From DATEOR01 sp035698665 (lineage in GTDB: Bacteria > Actinomycetota > Thermoleophilia > Gaiellales > Gaiellaceae), in the NCBI GenBank assembly GCA_035698665.1, contig DASSBN010000013.1, positions 1 through 64,000 on the forward strand: 64,000 nucleotides of DNA, given 5' to 3'. The notes under the pieces were generated by a model. That model worked only from the letters and a program-made list of their open reading frames with translations, made no database searches and had not been told where the DNA came from. The first letter of the stretch is position 1, and every line of letters starts with the position of its first letter. The position numbers and the translations under genes were made by a program. Below are positions 8,072 to 16,215 of the stretch, piece after piece.

Positions 8072-9555
8072 TACGAAAAGCGGCGCGCGAGCTCGGCGAG
8101 GAGCCGCACGCCGTACCCGGTCGCCCCGGGGGCTCCGTAGTAGTCCTCACGGGTCCGCTCGAGGTAGGCCGTCCCCGCGATGTCGAGATGCGCCCACGTG
8201 CCTTCACCCACGAACTCCTGCAGGAAGCGGGCGGCGAGGGCAGGCGATCCCTGGCGGTATTCGGACGAGTTCTTCATGTCGGCGTAGGCGGACTCGATGT
8301 AGCGCCGGTACGTGTCGTGAAGCGGCATCGGCCACACGTGGTCGCCCGTCCTCTCGGCCGCGGCCTGGATCTCCGCCGTCCAGGCGTCGTCGTTCGAGTA
8401 CAGGCCCGCGTAGTAGTCCCCCACGGCGATGACGATCGCGCCCGTGAGCGTGGCGAGGTCGAGCATGTGCGTCGCGCCGGAGCGCCGCGCGTGCGTGAGC
8501 GCATCGGCGAGGATGAGCCGGCCCTCGGCGTCGGTGTTCGTGACCTCGATCGTCTTGCCGTTGAGCGCCGTGATGATGTCGCCGGGGCGGTACGAGCGCC
8601 CGCCCGGCATGTTCTCGCAGGAGGGGACGACGGTCAGCACCCTGACCGGGAGCCCGAGCTCGGCGATCGCCCCCGTCGCGGCCAGGACGGCGCCCCCGCC
8701 GCCCATGTCCGTCTTCATCTCCTCCATGCGGTTGGCGGGTTTGAGCGAGAGGCCGCCGGAGTCGAAGGTGATCGCCTTGCCGACCAGCCCGAGGACGACG
8801 TCGCCGCGCGTGGGGGAGGGCGGCTCGTAGGAGAGCGTGATCAGGCGGGCGGGGTTCTCGCTCCCCTGGCTGACCGCGGTGAGAGCGCCCATACCGGCCT
8901 CGCGGATCTCGTCCGGGCCGAGGGCGGAGAAGCTCAGGTGCTCGAAGCGGCTCGCGGTCTCCTCCGCGAACTCCGCGAGTGTCGTCGGCGTGCAGACGTT
9001 CGGGGGTGCGTTGACCAGGTCGCGGCAGCGGTTCGTCCACGCGGCGATGACGTTGCCGCGCCGCGCCTCCTCGGCGGCCTCCTGGGCGCCCGGGCCGCAC
9101 AGGACGAGGCGCTCGATCGAGGCGTGCTCGTCCTTCGTCTTCCAAATGCCGGCGTCGTACGGGCCGAGCGCGATGCCGTCGACGACTGCGCGCGCCTGCT
9201 CGTCTGCAGGAAGCCCGTTCTCGCTCAGGATCCAGGCGACCGACTTTCCGCCGACCTCGCTCGCCCGCCGCGCGACGGCGGCGGCTGCGGTGCGCAGGCC
9301 GTCGGCGTCTCCCTCGCCGCCGGTGCCTCCGGCAGCGACCCTGTGGGCCTTGAGCGTGTTTCGCGTGTGGAGGAGGGTGACTTTGCCGCGCTCGCCCTTG
9401 AGCTCCCCGTCCTCGATCAGGTGTCGAATCCCCCCGTCGACCAGGCGGTCGAGCTCTTGGCCGGCCGCCGGGAGCTCCACGGGCTCCGGAACGGCGAAAG
9501 CCAGGACGTCCGCGGCGACCTCCGCCGGCGATGCTTCGACGACGTCGATCTCCAT
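8071..9555 (-). CDS. pepA: leucyl aminopeptidase (M17)
   Basis: A 494-residue M17 metallo-aminopeptidase. The C-terminal catalytic domain has the metal and active-site motifs VGKAITFDSGGLSLKP, KTDMGGGGAV and the family signature NTDAEGRLILADAL. The N-terminal domain (about residues 1-160) is the variable macro-like part. It releases N-terminal residues, preferring Leu, in the cytoplasm, and so could feed leucine into the acyl-CoA enzymes encoded next to it. The start is ATG at 9555 and the following acyl-CoA dehydrogenase is coupled. Confidence 0.93.
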   Translation of the reverse strand: MEIDVVEASPAEVAADVLAFAVPEPVELPAAGQELDRLVDGGIRHLIEDGELKGERGKVTLLHTRNTLKAHRVAAGGTGGEGDADGLRTAAAAVARRASEVGGKSVAWILSENGLPADEQARAVVDGIALGPYDAGIWKTKDEHASIERLVLCGPGAQEAAEEARRGNVIAAWTNRCRDLVNAPPNVCTPTTLAEFAEETASRFEHLSFSALGPDEIREAGMGALTAVSQGSENPARLITLSYEPPSPTRGDVVLGLVGKAITFDSGGLSLKPANRMEEMKTDMGGGGAVLAATGAIAELGLPVRVLTVVPSCENMPGGRSYRPGDIITALNGKTIEVTNTDAEGRLILADALTHARRSGATHMLDLATLTGAIVIAVGDYYAGLYSNDDAWTAEIQAAAERTGDHVWPMPLHDTYRRYIESAYADMKNSSEYRQGSPALAARFLQEFVGEGTWAHLDIAGTAYLERTREDYYGAPGATGYGVRLLAELARRFS

Positions 9556-9603
9556 GGGCGCGCGGGGATGCTATCCGAACAGGTTCCTACCTTGTTCCCC
9601 GAA

Positions 9604-9628
9604 TGAGGGATATAGAAGAACTCCCTCA
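9604..9628. other. inverted repeat upstream of the small 9650 gene
   Basis: TGAGGGA at 9604-9610 pairs with TCCCTCA at 9622-9628 across an 11-base loop. It lies in the 94-base region between the divergent pepA and the small gene at 9650. It could be an operator or an RNA hairpin in the leader; no T-run follows. Confidence 0.4.
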
Positions 9629-9649
9629 GGTCGATGAGAGGGATGCGCA

Positions 9650-9868
9650 ATGAGCGCAGCTCTACCCTCTCCGCCCGCACCCTCCCCTCGCGGGCGAAAC
9701 CCTCTCCCGGTAGAAGCCCTCCAGAATCACCTCGGAGGGCTTCTGCGTGAGCGGGAACAGCTGCGGGAGGCCGCTTCGCCGCTCGCCCTCGAGCGCAACC
9801 GCCGCGAGATCGTGCGCGCCCAGTGGCAGCTCTCGTACGCGCTGATCGAGCGCTACGCGACCGGATAA
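9650..9868 (+). CDS. small hypothetical protein (up to 72 aa)
   Basis: The C-terminal half reads LREREQLREAASPLALERNR then REIVRAQWQLSYALIERY, an amphipathic helical segment that looks like a conserved protein. The first about 20 residues are Pro/Arg-rich and may be untranslated. A purine-rich GAGAGGGA lies just before the ATG at 9650. It sits in front of an MFS gene. No function assigned; an opposite-strand frame over the same bases looks like a shadow. Confidence 0.5.
   Translation: MSAALPSPPAPSPRGRNPLPVEALQNHLGGLLREREQLREAASPLALERNRREIVRAQWQLSYALIERYATG
9712..9744. repeat. perfect 11-bp inverted repeat inside the small 9650 gene
   Basis: AGAAGCCCTCC at 9712-9722 is matched by GGAGGGCTTCT at 9734-9744 with an 11-base loop. 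It would form a strong RNA hairpin inside the reading frame or, if translation starts downstream, in a 5' leader. Confidence 0.6.
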
Positions 9869-9887
9869 CACGGGTATTCTCGCCCCC

Positions 9888-11078
9888 GTGCGCGGGGTGG
9901 ACAGAAAGGCGATGGCCGCGCTCTCGTCCGGTCATCTCGCAACCGACCTCGCGCAGGGGTCGCTGCCCGCGCTCCTGCCCTTCCTGAAGACGGAGTTCGA
10001 CCTCTCGTACACGGCCGCGTCGGCACTCGTTCTCGCGGCGACGATCAGCTCGTCCCTTATCCAGCCGCTCTTCGGGCTCTGGTCGGACGCGCGCGGCGCC
10101 TTGTGGCTTCTGCCGGCGGGCGTCGCGACCGCGGGAGTGGGGATGGCGTTCGCAGCGGCCGCGCCGTCCTACCCGCTCATCCTCCTCGCGGTGCTCGTCG
10201 CCGGCGTCGGCGTCGCCGCTTACCACCCGGAGGGATCGAAGTTCGCGAGCTACGCAAGCGGCTCGCGGCGGGCGAGCGGCATGTCGTTCTTCTCCGTCGG
10301 GGGCAACATCGGCTTTGCACTCGGCCCCGTTTACGCCTCCGCGCTCATTCTGGCGCTCGGCCTCAAGGGCGGGCTCCTCATTGCCCTGCCGGGTCTCGCA
10401 GTCGCGACGGGTCTCGTCCTCGTGCTCCGCTATCTCGGCAGCTTCGCGCCCGAGGGGTCGCCGCGTGACCAGCGCGCCGCGGCCGCAAAGGCGGAGACCC
10501 GCGGGCTCGTCCTCCTCCTCGCGGTCGTCGGCCTGCGCAGCGTCGCCCACATGGGGCTCTTCACCTTCATCCCGCTCTGGGAGATCCACAACGGGCACGG
10601 TGAGGCATACGGGACCTTCGTCCTGGCACTCTTCCTCTTTGCGGGGGCGATCGGGACGCTCGCGGGCGGGCCGCTGGCCGATCGCTTCGGACGGCGCCCG
10701 GTTCTGCGCTGGAGCTTCGTCGCCGCGACGCCGCTGATCCTCGTCTACGTGCTCGTCGGCGGGGCCATCGGCGTACTGGCGGTTACCCTCTCGGGCGCCT
10801 GCGTGATCGGAACCTTCGGAGTCAGCCTCGTGATGAGCCAGGAGTACATGCCCGGGCGCGTCGGCATGGCGTCCGGCCTCTCGATCGGGCTCGCCATCGG
10901 GCTCGGCGGTGTGGCCGCGCTCGTGCTCGGTGCCGTTGCGGACACGGTCGACCTCGAAGCCGCCGTCCTCGCCACCTCGATCGGGCCCGCGCTGGCGCTC
11001 GCGGTCACGTTCCTCCTGCCGCCGGCTCCGGGGCGGCGCGCCTACGGCCAGCCCGAGCCGGCACCCGCGACGCTATGA
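9888..11078 (+). CDS. MFS transporter, fosmidomycin-resistance (Fsr) type
   Basis: A 396-residue, roughly twelve-segment carrier. The opening ALSSGHLATDLAQGSLPALL then PFLKTEFDLSY is the Fsr-family signature, and AAYHPEGSKFASYASGSRRA, with the YHPE motif, supports it. Fsr proteins export fosmidomycin or related compounds; the true substrate is unknown. The GTG start is 19 bases after the small gene. The stop overlaps the next gene in ATGA, implying coupling. Confidence 0.88.
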   Translation: MRGVDRKAMAALSSGHLATDLAQGSLPALLPFLKTEFDLSYTAASALVLAATISSSLIQPLFGLWSDARGALWLLPAGVATAGVGMAFAAAAPSYPLILLAVLVAGVGVAAYHPEGSKFASYASGSRRASGMSFFSVGGNIGFALGPVYASALILALGLKGGLLIALPGLAVATGLVLVLRYLGSFAPEGSPRDQRAAAAKAETRGLVLLLAVVGLRSVAHMGLFTFIPLWEIHNGHGEAYGTFVLALFLFAGAIGTLAGGPLADRFGRRPVLRWSFVAATPLILVYVLVGGAIGVLAVTLSGACVIGTFGVSLVMSQEYMPGRVGMASGLSIGLAIGLGGVAALVLGAVADTVDLEAAVLATSIGPALALAVTFLLPPAPGRRAYGQPEPAPATL

Positions 11079-11389
11079 CCTACGAGTCCGCGCGCCAGTT
11101 CTTCGACGATCTGCGGGCGAGGCCGGATTCGTCTCGTGCTGCCGGCCTTACGGCTTCCTACCGCTTCGACGTCGAGAACGCCGGCAGCTGGCGCGTCGAC
11201 GTCGAGGATGGCCACGTGAGCGTGTCCGAGTCCCAGGAGCCCGCAGACTGCGTGATCGCCACCGACGAACAGACGTTGCTCGCAGTGGTCGGGAACGAGC
11301 AGAACCCCATGGGCGCCTTCATGACCGGGAAGATCCGAGTCGAAGGCGACATGGGGCTCGCGCTCAGGTTGCGCGACCTCCTGAGTTAG
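11075..11389 (+). CDS. SCP2 sterol-carrier-like domain protein
   Basis: A 104-residue protein with an SCP2 fold pattern: SYRFDVENAGSWRVDVEDG, ADCVIATDEQTLLAVVGNEQ, then MGAFMTGKIRVEGDMGLALR. SCP2 domains bind lipids or acyl-CoA. It overlaps the MFS stop by four bases. A single-domain version like this often accompanies fatty-acyl metabolism, consistent with nearby acyl-CoA genes; its ligand is unknown. Confidence 0.85.
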   Translation: MTYESARQFFDDLRARPDSSRAAGLTASYRFDVENAGSWRVDVEDGHVSVSESQEPADCVIATDEQTLLAVVGNEQNPMGAFMTGKIRVEGDMGLALRLRDLLS

Positions 11390-11970
11390 CGGACTGCTTC
11401 GGCTGCCTTCTCGGCCTGCTCGGCGTGCTCGCCCTCCGCGAACTCCTCGACGATCTTGGCGCAGAACGCAGGCAAGTCGTCTGGCTTGCGGCTCGAGACC
11501 AGGCCCGCGTCGACGACGACCTCTTCGTCGACCCAGTTGCCGCCGGCGTTTCGGATGTCGGTCTGCAGCGTCGGCCAGGACGTGAGCTTCCGGCCCTTGA
11601 CGAGGCCGGCCTCGACGATCGTCCACGGCCCGTGGCAGATGACGCCGACGGGCTTCCCCTGCTCGAAGAAGTCGCGGACGAACGCGACCGCGTTCTCGTC
11701 CCCTCGCAGGAAGTCCGGGTTCGCGACGCCGCCCGGCAGGACGAGTCCGTCGTAGTCCGCCGCATCGGCCTGTGCGACCTCCTTGTCGACCGGGAAGGTG
11801 TCGCCCTGGTCGAGGTGGTTGAAGCCCTGGATCTCACCCGCCTCGATGGAGAGAAGCTCCGCCTCGCCGCCCGCCTCTTCGACGGCCTTCCACGGCTCGG
11901 TCAGCTCGACCTGCTCGACGCCGTCGGCTGCGAGAAACGCGATCTTCTTTCCCTGTAGCTCGTTCGCCAT
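11386..11970 (-). CDS. DJ-1/PfpI family protein (type 1 glutamine amidotransferase-like)
   Basis: A 194-residue protein starting LQGKKIAFLAADGVEQVELT, with YDGLVLPGGVANPDFLR and the nucleophile elbow VGVICHGPWTI carrying the likely catalytic Cys. The family includes PfpI peptidase, YhbO and DJ-1 stress or deglycase proteins. Which of these applies cannot be settled from sequence. It converges on the SCP2 gene with overlapping stops. Confidence 0.9.
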   Translation of the reverse strand: MANELQGKKIAFLAADGVEQVELTEPWKAVEEAGGEAELLSIEAGEIQGFNHLDQGDTFPVDKEVAQADAADYDGLVLPGGVANPDFLRGDENAVAFVRDFFEQGKPVGVICHGPWTIVEAGLVKGRKLTSWPTLQTDIRNAGGNWVDEEVVVDAGLVSSRKPDDLPAFCAKIVEEFAEGEHAEQAEKAAEAVR

Positions 11971-12026
11971 GAATCCCCCTCGGATGGTTTCCCTACGCGG
12001 CTACCCGCGTCGAAACCGGGAAAACA

Positions 12027-12608
12027 TCAGGGGGAGAGGAGCGTCGCCTGCCAGCTGCCGTCGCCTCCGCGGCTGTAGCGGACGCGCTCGTGGAGGCGGT
12101 TCGGGCGGCTCTCCCAGAACTCGATCGTCTCGGGCGCCAGGACGTAGCCGCCCCACCAGTCGGGCAGCGGCACGTCGTCCCCGAAGCGAGCTTTGGCGTC
12201 CGCGAAGGCGCCTTCGAGGTCGCCTCGGCTTTCGAGCGGAGAGCTTTGCCGCGACGCCCAGGCACCGAGGCGGCTGCCGACGTCGCGCGTCGCGAAGTAC
12301 GCCTCGGACTCGGCCCGCTGGACCTTCTCGACGGCCCCGGTCACGAGCACCTGCCGGCGGGGCTCCATGTGCCAGAGGAACGTGAGCGCCGCGTGCGGGT
12401 TCTCGGCGAGCTGCCGGCCCTTGCGGCTTTCGTAGTTCGTGAAGAAGACGAAGCCGCGCTCGTCCACGCCCTTGAGCAGCACCGTGCGGGCCGAGGGGCG
12501 GCCGGCCGCGTTCGCGGTCGCGAGCGTCATCGCCTCGGGGAGGATTACCCCGGCCGCCGCGGCCTCTTCCTGCCACCGCTGGAAGAGCGCGATCGGGTCG
12601 GCGCTCAT
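12027..12608 (-). CDS. pdxH: pyridoxamine 5'-phosphate oxidase
   Basis: A 193-residue FMN enzyme making PLP from PNP or PMP. MSADPIALFQRWQEEAAAAG, ARTVLLKGVDERGFVFFTNY, SRKGRQLAENPHAALTFLWH and the C-terminal RLHERVRY plus WQATLLSP are diagnostic, including the conserved RLHxR substrate segment. The open frame extends upstream, but ATG at 12608 overlaps the carboxylase stop in ATGA and matches the family N-terminus. Confidence 0.93.
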   Translation of the reverse strand: MSADPIALFQRWQEEAAAAGVILPEAMTLATANAAGRPSARTVLLKGVDERGFVFFTNYESRKGRQLAENPHAALTFLWHMEPRRQVLVTGAVEKVQRAESEAYFATRDVGSRLGAWASRQSSPLESRGDLEGAFADAKARFGDDVPLPDWWGGYVLAPETIEFWESRPNRLHERVRYSRGGDGSWQATLLSP

Positions 12609-14212
12609 TCCTCGAGCTCCACGAGCAGCGCGCCTCCCTCGACGCGCTCGCCCTGGGCCACGTGCACGCGGCGCACGACGGCCTCGTAGGGCGAGACGAG
12701 CGGCGTCTCCATCTTCATCGCCTCGAGGACGACGAGCGTCTGGCGCGGCGCCACCCGGTCGCCCTCCGCCGCGAGGACGCGGATGACCACGCCGGGCATC
12801 GGAGCCGTCAGCGAGCTCTGTGCGCCGAGGAGGTCTCCGTGCCCGCTTCCCTCGACTGTGGGCGGCGCCGTTCGCTCCGGCGCGGGGCCGTTGAGTCGCC
12901 AGGACCCGCTCCACGGGCGGCGGAGGAGGGGAGGGCGGGAGAGAGGCGGGTTCTCGTCCAGGAACGCCGTGGTCGCCCGGCCGGCGCGAAGCTCGGGGTG
13001 GGCGACGAGCCAACGGAGGAAGGGGAGGTTCGTCTCGACCCCGCGCACCTCGGTCTCGTGAAGCGCGGAGGCGAGCGCGTCGAGCGCCTCCTCGCGCGTC
13101 TCCTCGTGCGCGATCAGCTTGGCGATCAGCGGGTCGTAGGCGACCGGGATCTCGTCGCCCTCCTCGACGCCCTGGTCGACGCGGATCCCCTCTGGCAGGC
13201 GGAGCCGCGCGATTCGCCCGGTGCGGGGGAGGAACGTACGCGGGTCCTCCGCGTAGAGCCGGACCTCGACCGCGTGGCCGTCGGGCTCTCTCGGCTCGAC
13301 CTGAATCGACCCGCCAGCGGCGATGCGAAGCTGCTGCTCGACGAGGTCGAGGCCCGTGACGAGCTCGGTGACCGGGTGCTCGACCTGGATCCGCGCGTTC
13401 AGCTCGAGGAAGAAGAACTCGCCCTCGGCGAGCATGAACTCGGCGGTGCCGGCGCTCTCGTAGCCGACCGCGCGGGCGAAGGCGACCGCGGCCTCGCCCA
13501 TCTCGGCGCGCAGGTCCGGGCCGACAGCCGGCGACGGGCTCTCCTCGAGGACCTTCTGGTGGCGGCGCTGCACCGAGCAGTCGCGCTCGCCTAGGTGGAC
13601 GATCGTCCCGTGAGAATCGGCGAGGAGCTGGATCTCGACGTGTCGCGGCCGGGCGACGTAGCGCTCGCAGAAGACGCGGTCGTCACCGAATCCGCTCGCA
13701 GCCTCGCGCCGCGCCGATTCGAGCGCCTCCTCCAGCTCCTCGGCCGAGCCCACGAGTCGCATTCCGCGTCCGCCTCCGCCCGCGGCTGCCTTGACCATGA
13801 GCGGGAAGCCGATCTCGCCGGGCTCACCACTCGGCACGACGGGAACGCCCGCTTCCGCCGCGAGACGCTTGGCCTCGAGCTTGTCCCCGGCTGCGCGGAT
13901 CGACTCGGGCCGGGGCCCGACGAAGCGTAGGCCTGCGGCCAGCACCGTCTCGGCGAAATCGGCGTTCTCGGCGAGGAAGCCGTAGCCGGGGTGCACGGCG
14001 TCAGCCCCCGCGCGCCCGGCGGCGGCGACGACGCCCCCGACGTCGAGGTAGGCGGATACGTCCTCCACCTCGGCGGCGCGCCGGGTGTGAAAGGCGCCTG
14101 CCTCGTCGGGCGCAGCCACGGCGACGGTCGCGATTCCGAGACGGTCGCAGGTCGAGAAGATGCGCGCGGCGATCTCGCCGCGGTTCGCTACGAGGAGCTT
14201 TCGAATCTCCAT
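12605..14212 (-). CDS. acyl-CoA carboxylase alpha subunit: biotin carboxylase fused to BCCP
   Basis: A 535-residue protein. The biotin carboxylase domain (about 1-445) has IRKLLVANRGEIAARI, HPGYGFLAENADF, the ATP-grasp glycine loop AAAGGGGRGMRLVG and NARIQVEHPVTELVTGLDL. The C-terminal BCCP domain carries the biotinylated Lys near residue 500 in EAMKMETP. It is shorter than typical propionyl-CoA alpha subunits. With the methylcrotonyl-type beta subunit at 17.2-18.8 kb and an enoyl-CoA hydratase overlapping its start, a methylcrotonyl-CoA carboxylase role in leucine breakdown is the likeliest reading. Confidence 0.92.
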   Translation of the reverse strand: MEIRKLLVANRGEIAARIFSTCDRLGIATVAVAAPDEAGAFHTRRAAEVEDVSAYLDVGGVVAAAGRAGADAVHPGYGFLAENADFAETVLAAGLRFVGPRPESIRAAGDKLEAKRLAAEAGVPVVPSGEPGEIGFPLMVKAAAGGGGRGMRLVGSAEELEEALESARREAASGFGDDRVFCERYVARPRHVEIQLLADSHGTIVHLGERDCSVQRRHQKVLEESPSPAVGPDLRAEMGEAAVAFARAVGYESAGTAEFMLAEGEFFFLELNARIQVEHPVTELVTGLDLVEQQLRIAAGGSIQVEPREPDGHAVEVRLYAEDPRTFLPRTGRIARLRLPEGIRVDQGVEEGDEIPVAYDPLIAKLIAHEETREEALDALASALHETEVRGVETNLPFLRWLVAHPELRAGRATTAFLDENPPLSRPPLLRRPWSGSWRLNGPAPERTAPPTVEGSGHGDLLGAQSSLTAPMPGVVIRVLAAEGDRVAPRQTLVVLEAMKMETPLVSPYEAVVRRVHVAQGERVEGGALLVELEE

Positions 14213-14943
14213 GCAGGCGTGCGCTTCTCGAGGAAGGCGCGCAGACCGTCCTGGCCCTCAGGGCTCGTTCGGCGCGCCGCCGCGATCTCGGCCGCCGCTT
14301 GGCCGCCCGGCCGGTCGCGCACGAGCTCCTTCGCTGCCCGCACAGCCTCCGGGCCGCCGGCGAGGAGGTTTGCGACGACCGCCCCGACCCGCTCGTCGAG
14401 GTCGTGTGCCGCGACCTCGCTGACGAGACCGATCTGGAGGGCGACCTCGGCGCCGAAGCGCTCTCCCGTGAGGAAATAGCGGCGCGCGTGGGCGCCGATC
14501 CGGGCGAGGACGAAGGGCGAGATGACCGCCGGGATGATGCCCAGCCGCACCTCGGTGAAGCCGAACACGGTGTCCGTGTGAGCGAGCACGATGTCGGAGC
14601 AGGCGACGAGCCCGCTACCCCCGCCGAGCGCGTATCCGTGCACGCGAGCCACCACCGGAGCCGGGCAGCGGTCGATCGCCTCGCACATCTCGTAGAGGCG
14701 CAACGCGTCGGCGACGTTCTCCTCGTAGCTCAGGTCGATGGACGCTCGCTGCCACTCCACGTCCGCCCCGGCGCAGAACGCCTCGCCCTCGCCGGCGAGG
14801 ACGACGGCGCGGGCATCGCCGACGTCCGAGAAGGCATCAGTGAGCTCGGCGATGAGGCCGGCATCGAACGCGTTCCGCCGCTCGGGCCGGGCAAGCGTCA
14901 CGCGCAGGACCGGCCCGTCCCTCTCCACCCGAAGCGTGCTCAT
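14188..14943 (-). CDS. enoyl-CoA hydratase/isomerase family protein (methylglutaconyl-CoA hydratase candidate)
   Basis: A 251-residue crotonase. The start is ATG at 14943 (MSTLRVERDGPVLRVTLARP). Oxyanion-hole segments are FCAGADVEW and HGYALGGGSGLVACSDI, and FGFTEVRLGIIPAVISPFV carries the catalytic-region Glu. Its stop overlaps the start of the biotin carboxylase by 25 bases, so the two are one operon. Hydration of 3-methylglutaconyl-CoA, the product of the carboxylase, is the inferred job. Confidence 0.88.
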   Translation of the reverse strand: MSTLRVERDGPVLRVTLARPERRNAFDAGLIAELTDAFSDVGDARAVVLAGEGEAFCAGADVEWQRASIDLSYEENVADALRLYEMCEAIDRCPAPVVARVHGYALGGGSGLVACSDIVLAHTDTVFGFTEVRLGIIPAVISPFVLARIGAHARRYFLTGERFGAEVALQIGLVSEVAAHDLDERVGAVVANLLAGGPEAVRAAKELVRDRPGGQAAAEIAAARRTSPEGQDGLRAFLEKRTPAWRFESSS

Positions 14944-14967
14944 GTGCGCGCAGCTTAGGGTTCCCCC

Positions 14968-15825
14968 ATGATCCACGGGGCTCTGGCAGCGGCGCTGACT
15001 CCTCTTCGGGACGGCGGCAGGCGCCTGGACGAGGACGCGTTCGGGCCCGTGGCCGACTTTCTCGCGGCGGGCGGCCTGGACGGGATCCTCGCGCTCGGGA
15101 CGACGGGGGAGGGCATCCTCCTCAGCGCCGATGAGCGCCGGCGGGCCGCCGAGCTCTACCTGGAGGCCTGCCGCGGGCGGCTCGAGGTCGCCGTGCACTG
15201 CGGGGCCCAGACCACCGCTGAGACGGTCGCGCTGGCGGAGCATGCGGCCGGCGCCGGGGCCTCGGCCGTGGCGGTGATCCCGCCGCCGTACTTCCCGCTC
15301 TCCGAGGAGTCGCTCTTCGAGCACTTCCGCGCCGCTGCGGAGGCCTGTGCGCCGGTGCCCTTCTTCCTCTACGAGTTCGAGGCCCGGAGCGGCTATCCCA
15401 TTCCCCAGGCGGTGATCGCGCGCCTCCGCGACGCCGCGCCCAACCTCGCGGGCCTCAAGGTCTCCGACACGCCGTTCGAGCGCGTGCAGCCATATCTGAT
15501 CGAGGGTCTCGACATCTTCATCGGGTCGGAGCCGCTCCTCCCGCAGGGCCTCGCCGAAGGCGCCGCCGGCACCGTGTCGGGCCTCGCGGCGGCCTTCCCC
15601 GAGTACGTGGCGAGGCTCTACCGCGAACCGAATGCGGCCGGTGCCGTGGACGTCGTCGCCGCGCTCCGCGACGCGCTGCAGCAGTTCCAGTTCAACGCGT
15701 CGGTCAAGGCCGCACTCGCGTGGCGCGGAGTTCCGGTCTCGGGAGACGTGCGTGCGCCGCTCTTGCCTCTGAGCGACGCCGAGCGAGCCGCCCTCGAGAC
15801 GAGGCTCGAGGAACTGACCGCCTAG
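14968..15825 (+). CDS. dihydrodipicolinate synthase/N-acetylneuraminate lyase family aldolase
   Basis: A 285-residue class I aldolase of the DapA family. GALAAALTPLRDGGRRLDED, the GTTGEG loop, the Tyr in FFLYEFEARSGYPIP and the Schiff-base Lys in AGLKVSDTPFE (about residue 161) are visible. True DapA normally has a more canonical motif set and lies in lysine operons; this one is isolated, so a sugar-acid or hydroxyproline-type aldolase is equally possible. It is divergent from the hydratase with only 24 bases between. Confidence 0.85.
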   Translation: MIHGALAAALTPLRDGGRRLDEDAFGPVADFLAAGGLDGILALGTTGEGILLSADERRRAAELYLEACRGRLEVAVHCGAQTTAETVALAEHAAGAGASAVAVIPPPYFPLSEESLFEHFRAAAEACAPVPFFLYEFEARSGYPIPQAVIARLRDAAPNLAGLKVSDTPFERVQPYLIEGLDIFIGSEPLLPQGLAEGAAGTVSGLAAAFPEYVARLYREPNAAGAVDVVAALRDALQQFQFNASVKAALAWRGVPVSGDVRAPLLPLSDAERAALETRLEELTA

Positions 15826-16152
15826 CTAGGACCTCGGGTCGAGGTCCTCGGCCTCGTCGGCCGCCGCGCCGATCTTCTCGACGACGACATAGCGGTCACT
15901 GCGCTCGATCACGCGCTCGACGCTCTCGTCCTCGTGGCCGGGGATGACGAAGAACCTCGTCGGGGCGCGCCGGACACCCTCGTACTCGTCGATGGAGATC
16001 GAGAGGGGCTCCTTGCACTCTTCCCGGCTGCATTCGCAGAGGAATTCCGAACGACCCTCGACCTGGAAGGTCTGGTTGAGCTCCGCGATCCGCTCGTTGA
16101 CCTCGCGGAAGAGGGACTCGTTTCTGCCTTGTCGTTCTGCGCGCGTCGTCAT
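15826..16152 (-). CDS. small Cys-motif protein, CxCx4C family (108 aa), paralogue A
   Basis: Contains RNESLFREVNERIAELNQTF, then FLCECSREECKEPLSIS and a C-terminal RYVVVEKIG. The CxCx4C cluster could bind a metal such as zinc. A paralogue at 20630 shares the order LFREVNERI, CEC....C, Y.VVEK. No named function is known to me. It is divergent from the sigma-factor gene with 63 bases between and its stop abuts the aldolase stop. Confidence 0.75.
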   Translation of the reverse strand: MTTRAERQGRNESLFREVNERIAELNQTFQVEGRSEFLCECSREECKEPLSISIDEYEGVRRAPTRFFVIPGHEDESVERVIERSDRYVVVEKIGAAADEAEDLDPRS

Positions 16153-16215
16153 CGGGAGGGAACAAATCTCAGGCTAACACGCTTGAGAAGCGAGGTTTGG
16201 AGGCATAACGCATCC

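Noticed and set aside
9662..9871. 69-residue minus-strand frame over the small 9650 gene
   Set aside because: The plus-strand reading has a better helical, conserved-looking C-terminus and a purine-rich RBS.
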